Source of the DNA: Neptuniibacter caesariensis
GTDB taxonomy: Bacteria > Pseudomonadota > Gammaproteobacteria > Pseudomonadales > Balneatricaceae
Reading direction: 5' to 3'
Assembly: GCF_000153345.1 (NCBI RefSeq)
Contig: NZ_CH724125.1
Coordinates: forward strand, 1,098,137 to 1,141,378
DNA: 43,242 bases
The notes beneath the pieces are model-generated. The model had not been told where the DNA came from, ran no database searches, and saw nothing but the letters and a program-made list of their open reading frames with translations. Shown in pieces: positions 18,368-25,003 of the stretch (position 1 is the first letter of the stretch; every line of letters begins with the position of its first letter). The translations under genes and the position numbers were made by a program.

Positions 18368-19291
18368 ATGCCCGCTTTCCCCGCCCTCGAAACCCTGGTC
18401 GATAATTTCCGAAATCGTCGGCCTATCCGTGCAGGATCACTGATTATTACCGTATATGGTGATGCGATCGCACCCCGTGGTGGAACCGTATGGTTGGGCA
18501 GCATGATCAAACTCCTGGAGCCGCTGGGGCTTAACCAGCGCCTGGTACGCACCTCGGTGTTCCGTCTGGCAAAAGAAAACTGGCTGGTTGCCGAACAGGT
18601 TGGCCGCCGCAGCTATTACAGCCTGACCGGGCCCGGTATCCGCCGCTTCCAGAAAGCCTTTAAACGTGTCTATGCCGATCAAAACCCGGAATGGGATGGT
18701 CGCTGGCTGATGGCCATCTTAAGCCAGCTTGAACAAGATGAACGCCAAAAGCTTCGTCAGGAACTTGAATGGCACGGTTTCGGCACCCTGTCTCCCACCG
18801 TTTTACTGCATCCACAGATGCAGAAAAGCGAACTGCAGGCCGTGTTGCAGGAATACGACTACACCGATGATGTGATCATCTTTGAAGATATGGGCGAAGG
18901 CAGCACCGCGACCCGCCCGCTCCGTCTGCAAACCCGTGAATCCTGGAACCTGCCGAAACTGGCTGAAAGCTACCAGAGCTTCCTCGATAAATTCCGCCCG
19001 ATCTGGAACCACATCAACGACAAGGGTATCCCAACCCCTGAACAATGCTTCCAGATCCGCACCCTGCTGATTCACGAATACCGCCGAATCATCCTTCGAG
19101 ATCCGGAACTACCGGATGAACTACTTCCGGGCGACTGGGCAGGCAGCGCCGCACGCCAGCTGTGTACCAATATCTATCAGCGCGTCTGGCAAGGGGCTGA
19201 ACAGCATATGGATGCCGTACTGGAAACCGCCGAAGGGCCACTACCTCCGCCGAATAATAAGTTTTATAAGCGGTATGGTGGATTGAATTAA
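18368..19291 (+). CDS. paaX: PaaX: phenylacetyl-CoA-responsive repressor
   Basis: This 307-residue protein is of the usual PaaX length, with an N-terminal winged-helix (about 20-95, including RTSVFRLAKENWLVAEQVGRRSYYSLT) and the characteristic C-terminal PaaX domain. In E. coli and Pseudomonas PaaX represses paa promoters until phenylacetyl-CoA binds. Its own promoter is predicted at 18289-18317, and it follows the sensor kinase after 180 bp of non-coding sequence. In E. coli paaX and paaY are adjacent on one strand; here paaY is 5 kb away, convergent, with the accessory cassette array between them. Confidence 0.95.
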   Translation: MPAFPALETLVDNFRNRRPIRAGSLIITVYGDAIAPRGGTVWLGSMIKLLEPLGLNQRLVRTSVFRLAKENWLVAEQVGRRSYYSLTGPGIRRFQKAFKRVYADQNPEWDGRWLMAILSQLEQDERQKLRQELEWHGFGTLSPTVLLHPQMQKSELQAVLQEYDYTDDVIIFEDMGEGSTATRPLRLQTRESWNLPKLAESYQSFLDKFRPIWNHINDKGIPTPEQCFQIRTLLIHEYRRIILRDPELPDELLPGDWAGSAARQLCTNIYQRVWQGAEQHMDAVLETAEGPLPPPNNKFYKRYGGLN

Positions 19292-19315
19292 AAGCGCTTG
19301 AGGCAGCCAGGGGCG

Positions 19316-19395
19316 GCTGAATTCAGGAAAAAGCGGATGAAGGCACAGCTCCGCTGCTAGAGCACGCCACTTCGTGGCTAGAGAAAAAGCAAGGG
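19316..19395 (+). repeat. Left intergenic repeat block: GAATTC box plus CTAGAG-tagged mini-hairpins
   Basis: GCTGAATTCAGGAAAAAGC (19316-19334) is followed by two mini-hairpins, CAGC-TCC-GCTG (19346-19356) and GCCAC-TTC-GTGGC (19366-19378). Each ends in TAGAG. The same 19-mer (inverted) and the same kind of hairpin-TAGAG pairs occur at 24253-24360, on the other edge of the accessory insert. This looks like a REP-type dispersed element. Confidence 0.6.
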
Positions 19396-19516
19396 CTAGT
19401 TGTTAGATTCTAGAAGACTTCTTTCGTCACTTTCCAGACATTTAACTCCCGGGTTCAGGAGATTTGGCGCGATAGAACCAACGTCCCCTATAGCCTCTAG
19501 TTTGCGTTTTCAGTGT
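19396..19516. other. Non-coding remnant between left repeats and reverse transcriptase
   Basis: No gene is visible. On the minus strand a possible degenerate attC starts at the RT stop (TATGAAC) and could end at GTTAAAT (19440-19446), but the arms do not pair well. The tract around 19478-19500 (AACGTCCCCTATAG) reminds me of sequence near IS200-like REP transposase genes. That is an impression, with no transposase present. Confidence 0.3.
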
Positions 19517-21103
19517 TCATATTGATTGATAGCTGGACTGAACTAATATAGATGGCAGTGTAGGCATTGGTACATCTCCGCCGATGACTGGTGAGGCGAG
19601 ACTTTCCTCGTAGAAATGTACTCCGTTTGCCTTTAAATAGCCGAAATTAGCATCAGCACTCACATGATCTACTCCTCCAACACTTGGAAGCCAGCCTTTC
19701 ACATTTGCTTCGTACGACAATAGCCAATGTTCATCGTACAAACCCTCAGCACACATCTGGGTTTCCCAAAGACTGGTATTAAGAGGCTTCGCTAATAACC
19801 CTTTGGATTGACAGTCAAGAGCTAGAAGAGCAACACATGAGTCTTCGCAACTGGAAACAAGAACAACTGCGCAGTCATTAAGAGTTAGCTTTAGTGCTAA
19901 ACACCCCCATAGCGAGTTAGCAACCTCACTTGAATGTCGAAGTGGGGCGTGATTTTCAATCAAGTCGTTAAGTACTTCCTGTATTTCACCTTTCAACGGA
20001 GCAGCCCCGGCATTCACTCGGCTTATTATTTGTTCTAGGGCATATGGCAAGGTTGCAGGCTCAGGAACGACGCAAAGTAATATCAAGCGTTGAAACAACT
20101 CCCAATTACCAGCATCTACCGTCACGGACCTAAGGCGTGCAATTGCAAATTGTAAAACAGGCTCATCAAGGTGATGCCTATGGAATTCGAACGCCAGCGA
20201 GAAGAATGCCTCTAGGTCTGTTGCTTGACTACGCTTAGAAGCTCTAAATCGAAATTTCTTCAGTTCACGGGACCAGTCACTTTCTAATGGAAGTGGTAAT
20301 TCAGATACTTTGGTTTTTTTAGGGTTAAGCGCAAGCTCATAGTCAGATAAGCAGGTTTCAAGAAAGTGGAATGCTTCTTCGGCCTCCGTTCTTGTACTAA
20401 AGCTCAACTCATAGTCATCTATAAACCTGTGTCCCTTGATAAGAGGCAATTTTGTGATCAAAGCGTGATCACACTGATGCATTATAAGCTCTGCTAAAAC
20501 TAAGGATGTATCAGGGCCAATTGGTATGCCAACCGTTTGTCCGTCTTGCCCTTGTCGAACCAAGAAGTCCAACTTGTTACCCAAAAGAGTTAACGCGCGA
20601 CTGGCTTTGGCAACTGGTTTTGTATGTAGAGCCCATGGAATGGAATGAGTGTATATGCTGTGATAGAAACGGCTAATATCTGTAGTTAAAACAAATCGCC
20701 TTCCAATCCTTGTGTGTATAGCTAAGCTAGCTCTATCTCCCTGTGAATGCTTTCCATCAATAGCTCTACCAGTTTTTTTTTGTTCTGGAGCAGTAGCTGC
20801 TAACGAAGAACCGCCTGCCACACTAACAATGCTTGTCCAGTTGCTTTCAATCTCCCGTGATAAAAGATAATAAAGAACCGGATTACATATGCTTAATTTT
20901 CTCCTCAGCAGTCCACCACGTGCGTGCGTGTAAACGCAAAGTTTTGCTTTAGGTATCTTGGCTTTCTTAGTGATATTCTTCGCAAAATCCCCCGTCACCG
21001 GAATAGTAGATGAAGTAAGGAGTTCAGCGAAATTATCTGTGATAAATGGTGCCGGCAGCTCCTTAGGGAAGAAACCCCTAGCCAAGATATCCTTTAAATG
21101 CAT
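19517..21103 (-). CDS. Reverse transcriptase of the unknown-group/defence type (DRT-like)
   Basis: This 528-residue protein has an intact RT core: motif A with Asp142 (LTTDISRFYHSIYTHS), motif B GIPIGPDTS (192-200), motif C FIDDY with Asp229 and Asp230, and motif D NPKKTK (260-265). The FIDD rather than YADD box, the short N-terminus (no RT-0, maturase or endonuclease domain) and a 250-residue helical C-terminal extension point away from group II introns and retroelements. They point toward the unknown-group RTs, several of which are antiphage DRT systems. No retron msr/msd is apparent; an attC-like site fills the upstream gap. I cannot place it in a numbered DRT type. The ATG at 21103 lies 27 nt after the attC end and has only a weak ribosome-binding site. 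Defence function is inferred. Confidence 0.8.
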   Translation of the reverse strand: MHLKDILARGFFPKELPAPFITDNFAELLTSSTIPVTGDFAKNITKKAKIPKAKLCVYTHARGGLLRRKLSICNPVLYYLLSREIESNWTSIVSVAGGSSLAATAPEQKKTGRAIDGKHSQGDRASLAIHTRIGRRFVLTTDISRFYHSIYTHSIPWALHTKPVAKASRALTLLGNKLDFLVRQGQDGQTVGIPIGPDTSLVLAELIMHQCDHALITKLPLIKGHRFIDDYELSFSTRTEAEEAFHFLETCLSDYELALNPKKTKVSELPLPLESDWSRELKKFRFRASKRSQATDLEAFFSLAFEFHRHHLDEPVLQFAIARLRSVTVDAGNWELFQRLILLCVVPEPATLPYALEQIISRVNAGAAPLKGEIQEVLNDLIENHAPLRHSSEVANSLWGCLALKLTLNDCAVVLVSSCEDSCVALLALDCQSKGLLAKPLNTSLWETQMCAEGLYDEHWLLSYEANVKGWLPSVGGVDHVSADANFGYLKANGVHFYEESLASPVIGGDVPMPTLPSILVQSSYQSI

Positions 21104-21129
21104 GTCTTAATCATCCGTCGTTTTACTGC

Positions 21130-21204
21130 GCTAACACCGCAAATAACCAGACTCAAAAAGCTCGAGGCGGCTTGTGTTGTCCGAAGTTCATTTGTTTGTT
21201 ATAC
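21130..21204 (-). repeat. attC-like site between the 185-aa gene and the reverse transcriptase
   Basis: On the minus strand the site starts GTATAAC (the TAA is the stop of the upstream gene). It has TAACA pairing with TGTTA at the far end. The inner box CAAATGAA pairs with TTATTTG except for one extra G, the extrahelical base expected in attC bottom strands. It ends GTTAGCG. The length is 75 bp, within the usual range. Confidence 0.7.
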
Positions 21205-21756
21205 GCTTCCATATACTCTTTCCCATTCGATAAACTCTGAAAATGAACGGGCTCGTAGTAGGCGGGCAGCATGGTTTAAAAAAAGCCTAAGGTTAAGTGT
21301 TGCCTTCCATCCGTACTGTTTTTGACGACCGTATAAATAAATAATAGGTGTGAAATACTCACCTTCAGCCCCACCGTCAGAAAAATGCTCTTGATCGAAG
21401 TTAATTTTGTGGGAATGGATTATTTTATTACAGGCCTCCCTCAAAGAGAGCTGCTTAGTTTTTCCATTTTGCTCTAGCCTGCCACTGAAAAATGGATCTC
21501 TTTCTTCTATATCAGCCTCTGATTCATCATCTAGCATTCTAAGAATGATGGCTGTTTGCAGAAGGATTCTCGACACTTCGTCCGTGAAGAATTCTCTCGG
21601 TAAGGCTTCTATAGCGTAATCATCTTGTGAGGCATGTGTTTCTGCAATCGAACGTGCCGCCTCGAAGTAACAAACCAGTCTGTAAACATCGAGTCTAATT
21701 TGCTTGAGATCGATGGTGTGGTTCTTATTGAATCTTGGATTCTCGGTTTCGGCCAT
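21199..21756 (-). CDS. Cassette-borne hypothetical protein
   Basis: This encodes a 185-residue, mostly helical, soluble protein that I do not recognise. It has no signal peptide or membrane segment. The N-terminal half is charged and helical (DLKQIRLDVYRLVCYFEAARS), and the middle contains LREACNKIIHSHKI. An Arg followed several residues later by Asn...His is faintly reminiscent of HEPN-type RNase motifs, but the spacing is not canonical. The ATG at 21756 lies 11 nt after the end of attC2, and the stop is embedded in attC3: a self-contained cassette with no room for its own promoter. The NKIIH piece is worth a structure-based search. Confidence 0.65.
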   Translation of the reverse strand: MAETENPRFNKNHTIDLKQIRLDVYRLVCYFEAARSIAETHASQDDYAIEALPREFFTDEVSRILLQTAIILRMLDDESEADIEERDPFFSGRLEQNGKTKQLSLREACNKIIHSHKINFDQEHFSDGGAEGEYFTPIIYLYGRQKQYGWKATLNLRLFLNHAARLLRARSFSEFIEWERVYGSV

Positions 21757-21767
21757 GATTGTAGTAC

Positions 21768-21827
21768 ACCTAACGCCAAGCTAAGTGGCGGGCATCAGTC
21801 CGTCCTTGCTCAATCGCTTTGTTAAGC
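21768..21827 (-). repeat. attC-like site between the TPR gene and the 185-aa gene
   Basis: On the minus strand it begins GCTTAACAAAGC, with the TAA being the stop codon of the upstream cassette gene. It ends GCTTGGCGTTAGGT, where GTTAGGT fits GTTRRRY. The length is 60 bp, typical of short attC sites. The inner arms pair imperfectly. Confidence 0.65.
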
Positions 21828-22616
21828 GTTAAATTGGATGCCGTATTTTTTACAAAAATTCTCATCACTTAGAGCAAAAGATAGATCTTTTTCGTTAGAA
21901 ATTTGATTTTTAAGATCTTGATTAAGATCAATAGCAATGTCTAAATGTTTCTCTATCTCTTTTATATCTTGCTTTAGAATTGACATGAAGCACGCTTGAT
22001 TCCAATTAAGCTGATAAGTTTGTGTATCACTAGTATGCTCCAAACCTAAAGCAACGATATTTGCCTCAAGCGCTTCTTCATATTGTTTTAGGTGATAATG
22101 CTGCAATGCTTTAAGCCCCCAGGCTCTATCACTGCTTTCGACTTCAATGGCCTTTTCAAATTCTTCTAACGCTTCTTGATGCTGTCCATCTGATCTGTAT
22201 GCCTTCCCTTCTAGTAAAAAGTTCTTCTCTTTCAGATATTTTATTTCTTTTTCTTCTTCGTCTGATCTCGCTTTTAACTCATCAATTTTAGATTCCGTCT
22301 CCGTTAATTGATTAAGGAATTTTTTTGATACACTTTCTATAAATGATCGTGATGATATTGCTGCAATCAATGAAAATCCAAATAATATAAAAATAGATTT
22401 ATCTTCAGCTTTGACTTCTTCAAGTAAATTGCTAGATATCATTTGTAAGAATACAGGTATCATAAATGAGGCTGCGACACCTAGACTTAAACATTTAAAT
22501 AGATTGCTCTTCAGAAACGTTACGTCTTTGTCTTTTGGTGTGTTTGAATAATTAATCAAGCCCCCAGACATTCCTGCAAACAACAAAGTTATAAATATAA
22601 TAAAATTAGTACACAC
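21822..22616 (-). CDS. Three-TM (YLATT-like) protein with coiled coil and TPR
   Basis: This 264-residue protein has three predicted membrane helices (about 4-22, 41-60, 74-92), a charged coiled coil (96-135) and one or two TPR units (136-200, e.g. GQHQEALEEFEKAIEVE). The first part has the look of the YLATT domain (three-TM domain associated with prokaryotic YEATS proteins): AGMSGGLINY, then VAASFMIPVFLQMISSNLL, then GFSLIAAISSRSFI. YLATT proteins are thought to act in membrane-linked conflict or stress systems; that is family-level knowledge and my match is from memory. Translation should start at GTG 22616, with AAGGA 9 nt upstream. It is AT-rich relative to the paa and qhp genes, consistent with acquisition. 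Confidence 0.68.
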   Translation of the reverse strand: MCTNFIIFITLLFAGMSGGLINYSNTPKDKDVTFLKSNLFKCLSLGVAASFMIPVFLQMISSNLLEEVKAEDKSIFILFGFSLIAAISSRSFIESVSKKFLNQLTETESKIDELKARSDEEEKEIKYLKEKNFLLEGKAYRSDGQHQEALEEFEKAIEVESSDRAWGLKALQHYHLKQYEEALEANIVALGLEHTSDTQTYQLNWNQACFMSILKQDIKEIEKHLDIAIDLNQDLKNQISNEKDLSFALSDENFCKKYGIQFNA

Positions 22617-22649
22617 AATTAATTTTCCTTAATGATGCCTATTAATTTT

Positions 22650-22748
22650 GCTTAACGCCTTGCTAAGCGGCAATAAAATATTTGGCTAAAATTAGCGAGA
22701 AACGAGCAAAAGCCAACTGTTTCTTGTCCGCTTGAGCAATTTGTCAGC
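22650..22748 (-). repeat. attC-like site between the 371-aa and TPR genes
   Basis: This is the clearest attC of the array. On the minus strand TTGCTCAAGCGG pairs with CCGCTTAGCAA at the far end apart from one extra C (extrahelical base). The site ends AAGGCGTTAAGC, where GTTAAGC fits GTTRRRY. A central stem TTGGCT/AGCCAA is present. The first box, GCTGACA, overlaps the TGA stop of the upstream gene. The length is about 99 bp. Confidence 0.75.
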
Positions 22749-23859
22749 CTTCTTTTTCTCTGTTGTTTAGGTCACGTTCTTGTTTTTTTCTTCTATTTTC
22801 AGCCATTAACATTATGGCTGCATTTTGTTCCCATGATATTTTAGTAAGAAATTTATTCTTTGAGAATTCATTTTCTATCCTGTTTAAAAATGAGTCTAGC
22901 CACCAATAGTAGCCCCAACCTTGAACTGAAAATAATGATTTAGCATAAAAATCTACCGTAAGGCTTAAACCAATATGAAAAGTTGAAACTGACATTAGAT
23001 CCCTGCCCATATACAACTGTTCAAAATTACGAGGCAGATTGGCATTTACACCAATAAAACTAGGCTTAATTTTTAACTCAAAACGGGGGGTCTTAATCAC
23101 TAAGCTAGAGTCTTCATCACGACTAATTGAACTTCCTTTAGGAAGAACCATTTCAAAATGATTGAACATAGCTCCGCCTTTTCCAAATGCGTAAACTACT
23201 TTACCATCTTTTGATTCACCACCATGTTCAATAAAATGCTCCCGCTCTTCCATGGGTCTAGAAAATAAATCTAAGAATCTGTTATCTAATAAAACTTGAG
23301 GTATATTTTTTCTTTCAATGGTTACCAATTCATCATTTGACACACTGGAATTATTATTAAAATGAGAACTCAAATGTAAGCTAAGCTGATTTAAAGTAAA
23401 ATACTCAATAGCTTCCAATAGAATTACATTTGATTTTGGGCGTTTAGAAACAGCCTGACCATTTTCAAAATACATACCTAAACCAATAGGTGATTCTGAC
23501 CAGATTTTTTGAAAAGCTTTATTTTCAGTACATAGCGCAGTGATTGCTGTTTTAAGCTCTTCTGTAACTTCATAATTCTGAATCGATATTATTTCACCTG
23601 AATCTCTATCTGTACAAATAACACCATTAAACTCATAGATTCCACTATTTTCTGGCTGTAAGTTCCTCAATAGAATTAACAAACCTATTACTACAAGTAG
23701 CCCTCCGATTATAAGTGATTGAGTAGAACCTAAATCAAGATAAGCAAGAAACCCTGAGGCTAAAATATTGACACCAAGAGAGACTAGTACAGCGATTACA
23801 AATACTTCAAACAGATTTGCTTTAAAGGCAAGTAAATTTGCTAACTTTTTATTTTTCAT
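22744..23859 (-). CDS. Cassette-borne unknown membrane-anchored protein
   Basis: This encodes a 371-residue protein with two N-terminal membrane helices (about 17-40 and 47-64). A soluble region of about 300 residues follows, rich in Asn, Glu and aromatic residues, ending in a very basic and acidic tail (RRKKQERDLNNREKEG). I recognise no domain. If the second helix exits inward, the soluble part is cytoplasmic. AGGGA lies 4-5 nt before the ATG at 23859. It is the promoter-proximal gene of the array and AT-rich. The stop codon is embedded in attC1. Unknown effectors with two TM helices are common in defence cassettes, but nothing here proves that role. Confidence 0.68.
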   Translation of the reverse strand: MKNKKLANLLAFKANLFEVFVIAVLVSLGVNILASGFLAYLDLGSTQSLIIGGLLVVIGLLILLRNLQPENSGIYEFNGVICTDRDSGEIISIQNYEVTEELKTAITALCTENKAFQKIWSESPIGLGMYFENGQAVSKRPKSNVILLEAIEYFTLNQLSLHLSSHFNNNSSVSNDELVTIERKNIPQVLLDNRFLDLFSRPMEEREHFIEHGGESKDGKVVYAFGKGGAMFNHFEMVLPKGSSISRDEDSSLVIKTPRFELKIKPSFIGVNANLPRNFEQLYMGRDLMSVSTFHIGLSLTVDFYAKSLFSVQGWGYYWWLDSFLNRIENEFSKNKFLTKISWEQNAAIMLMAENRRKKQERDLNNREKEG

Positions 23860-23890
23860 ATATCCCTGCCCAAAAAGGCTAACATTTGTA

Positions 23891-24047
23891 TATACGGGAG
23901 TCAGTATATCTACCCTAACGGCATGTGTTTAATAACAGATGTAAGAAATTGAAAAGGAAGGAATAAATTAGAAATTACTGAGACTCTTCCGTGACAAACC
24001 GCCCATGCGCTATATCAATTGATATACGGGGTCCGTGTATCTACCCT
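23891..24047 (+). repeat. Two imperfect direct copies of a palindrome-like motif
   Basis: Copy a (23891-23916) and copy b (24023-24047) both start TATACGGG and end GTATCTACCCT or TATATCTACCCT. Within each, TATACGG faces a CxGTRTA half with one mismatch across a 3-4 nt centre. They are about 130 bp apart in the leader of the first cassette gene. They could be operators or recombination-site remnants. Confidence 0.5.
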
Positions 24048-24169
24048 CGTTAGACTTCCATCTGTCTGTTTTTATAAGATTTTTAACTTAGCATCGAGGC
24101 AAAATCAAGCACATTTCATATCAGATCATGATGCTGAAACGGCTCAAAAAACTGCTTTGCTGAAATATA

Positions 24170-24185
24170 CTGTATAAACAAACAG
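24170..24185. promoter_or_regulatory. LexA (SOS) box
   Basis: CTGTATAAACAAACAG fits the LexA consensus CTGT-N8-ACAG exactly, and the preceding TATA extends the match to the TACTGTATA form seen in E. coli SOS boxes. It lies 310 bp upstream of the first cassette gene and has no obvious DNA-repair gene beside it. Confidence 0.55.
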
Positions 24186-24252
24186 ATTTTATTCACAGCA
24201 ATAAATTGGCATTTGTCTGCAAATAGCACAAAGCAGCCGTTTTAATTTACAA

Positions 24253-24360
24253 GCTTTTTCCTGAATTCAGCAGCTCCCGACCGCTTCTATCTGCCTTTGT
24301 TTTTCCTCTAGCAGCGAAGCTGCGCCCTGAAGCGCAGCGCCCTCTAGCCGCAAAGCGGCG
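24253..24360 (-). repeat. Right intergenic repeat block
   Basis: The 19-mer seen at 19316 recurs here inverted (24253-24271). Two mini-hairpins tagged by CTAGAG on the minus strand follow: GCAGC-GAA-GCTGC (24311-24323) and GCCGC-AAA-GCGGC (24347-24359). The sequence between the two hairpins (about 24324-24340) can form another GC-rich stem. The block lies directly after the paaY stop. Block order differs from the left copy, so the pair are related dispersed elements, not simple terminal repeats. Confidence 0.6.
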
Positions 24361-24368
24361 TCCTGCTT

Positions 24369-24968
24369 TTACGCCTCAGTCTTATACTTCGGCTTAACCT
24401 CGCCCACATCCATTCTTGGGCGGTTTGGTTCCACTTCGGTGAGTGGTTCGACCTTTTCCATGGTCGTTAAACAGCGGTTGGTGAGATCCTGATAAGTTGC
24501 TGTACCGGCACTTTTCCAGGCGATCTCTTTATCGGAGACTTCGCGAAGGAATTTGGCGGGTGAGCCTACCAGCATGCTGCGCGGTTCACATTTGAAAGCC
24601 GCCTTTACAAAAGCACAAGCTGCGACGATCGATTCTGCGCCGATTTCAGCACCGTCCATCACTACGGCATTCATACCCACCAGCGCATTACGACCAATAC
24701 GGCAGCCGTGCAACACGGCACCGTGGCCAATATGGCCATCTTTCTCAACCACAGTATCGGTTCCCGGGAAGCCGTGCAGAACGCAGGTATCCTGTACGTT
24801 TGCACCCTCTTCCAGAATCAGGCGGCCAAAATCACCACGCAGGGCCGCGTTAGGCCCTACATAACAGCCAGGGCCGATGATCACATCACCGATCAATACG
24901 GCGGTTGGATGCACATAAGCCGTTGGGTCTACCACCGGCGTAATTCCATCAATACTATAAACCTGCAT
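24369..24968 (-). CDS. paaY: PaaY: hexapeptide-repeat thioesterase of phenylacetate catabolism
   Basis: This 199-residue protein is a left-handed beta-helix of hexapeptide repeats ([23 protein letters not shown], then [21 protein letters not shown]) of the gamma-carbonic-anhydrase fold, with histidines placed to bind metal. In E. coli and Pseudomonas PaaY is a thioesterase that rescues dead-end CoA adducts such as the tropone-type product. It is close to the E. coli length (196). The ATG at 24968 is chosen because GAGGGG lies 6 nt upstream; the longer MRGF form lacks support. It probably forms an operon with paaN, 35 bp upstream. Confidence 0.92.
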   Translation of the reverse strand: MQVYSIDGITPVVDPTAYVHPTAVLIGDVIIGPGCYVGPNAALRGDFGRLILEEGANVQDTCVLHGFPGTDTVVEKDGHIGHGAVLHGCRIGRNALVGMNAVVMDGAEIGAESIVAACAFVKAAFKCEPRSMLVGSPAKFLREVSDKEIAWKSAGTATYQDLTNRCLTTMEKVEPLTEVEPNRPRMDVGEVKPKYKTEA

Positions 24969-25003
24969 AAATCCCCTCAATTCCAGTGCCTGGCTACTTA
25001 TAT

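Larger units (their letters stand above)
19440..23884 (-). mobile_element. Integrase-less integron cassette array (CALIN-like), four cassettes
   Basis: Four minus-strand genes each end in, or next to, a sequence with attC architecture. Three convincing sites are seen (22650-22748, 21768-21827, 21130-21204). Each begins with an RYYYAAC-like box overlapping the stop codon or starting beside it, and ends in GTTRRRY or a close variant before the next gene. The genes are functionally unrelated and differ in base composition, the 21822-23859 pair being visibly AT-rich. No intI gene is present in the window. A candidate first recombination point GTTAGCC lies at 23878-23884, 20 nt before the first cassette gene. 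Confidence 0.7.
23860..24252. other. Non-coding head of the cassette array
   Basis: About 390 bp without a gene. It holds a candidate recombination point GTTAGCC (minus strand, 23878-23884), two imperfect copies of a 26-bp palindrome-like motif (23891-23916, 24023-24047), a perfect RYYYAAC box GTCTAAC on the minus strand (24048-24054 region) and an SOS box at 24170-24185. This is where attI and the integrase promoter would sit in a complete integron. Confidence 0.5.

Noticed and set aside
19440-19520. Fourth attC after the reverse transcriptase
   Set aside because: Possible end boxes (TATGAAC, GTTAAAT) exist, but the arms do not pair convincingly, so I did not list it as a site.
21104-21198. 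Retron-type msr/msd RNA upstream of the reverse transcriptase
   Set aside because: The space is occupied by an attC-like site whose arms pair as expected for attC; no retron inverted repeats or priming guanosine context are apparent.
19316-24271. Inverted 19-bp repeats read as terminal repeats of one transposon
   Set aside because: The core CTGAATTCAG is itself a palindrome, the hairpin blocks are not in mirror order at the two ends, no transposase is present and no target duplication was found. Dispersed intergenic repeats fit better.
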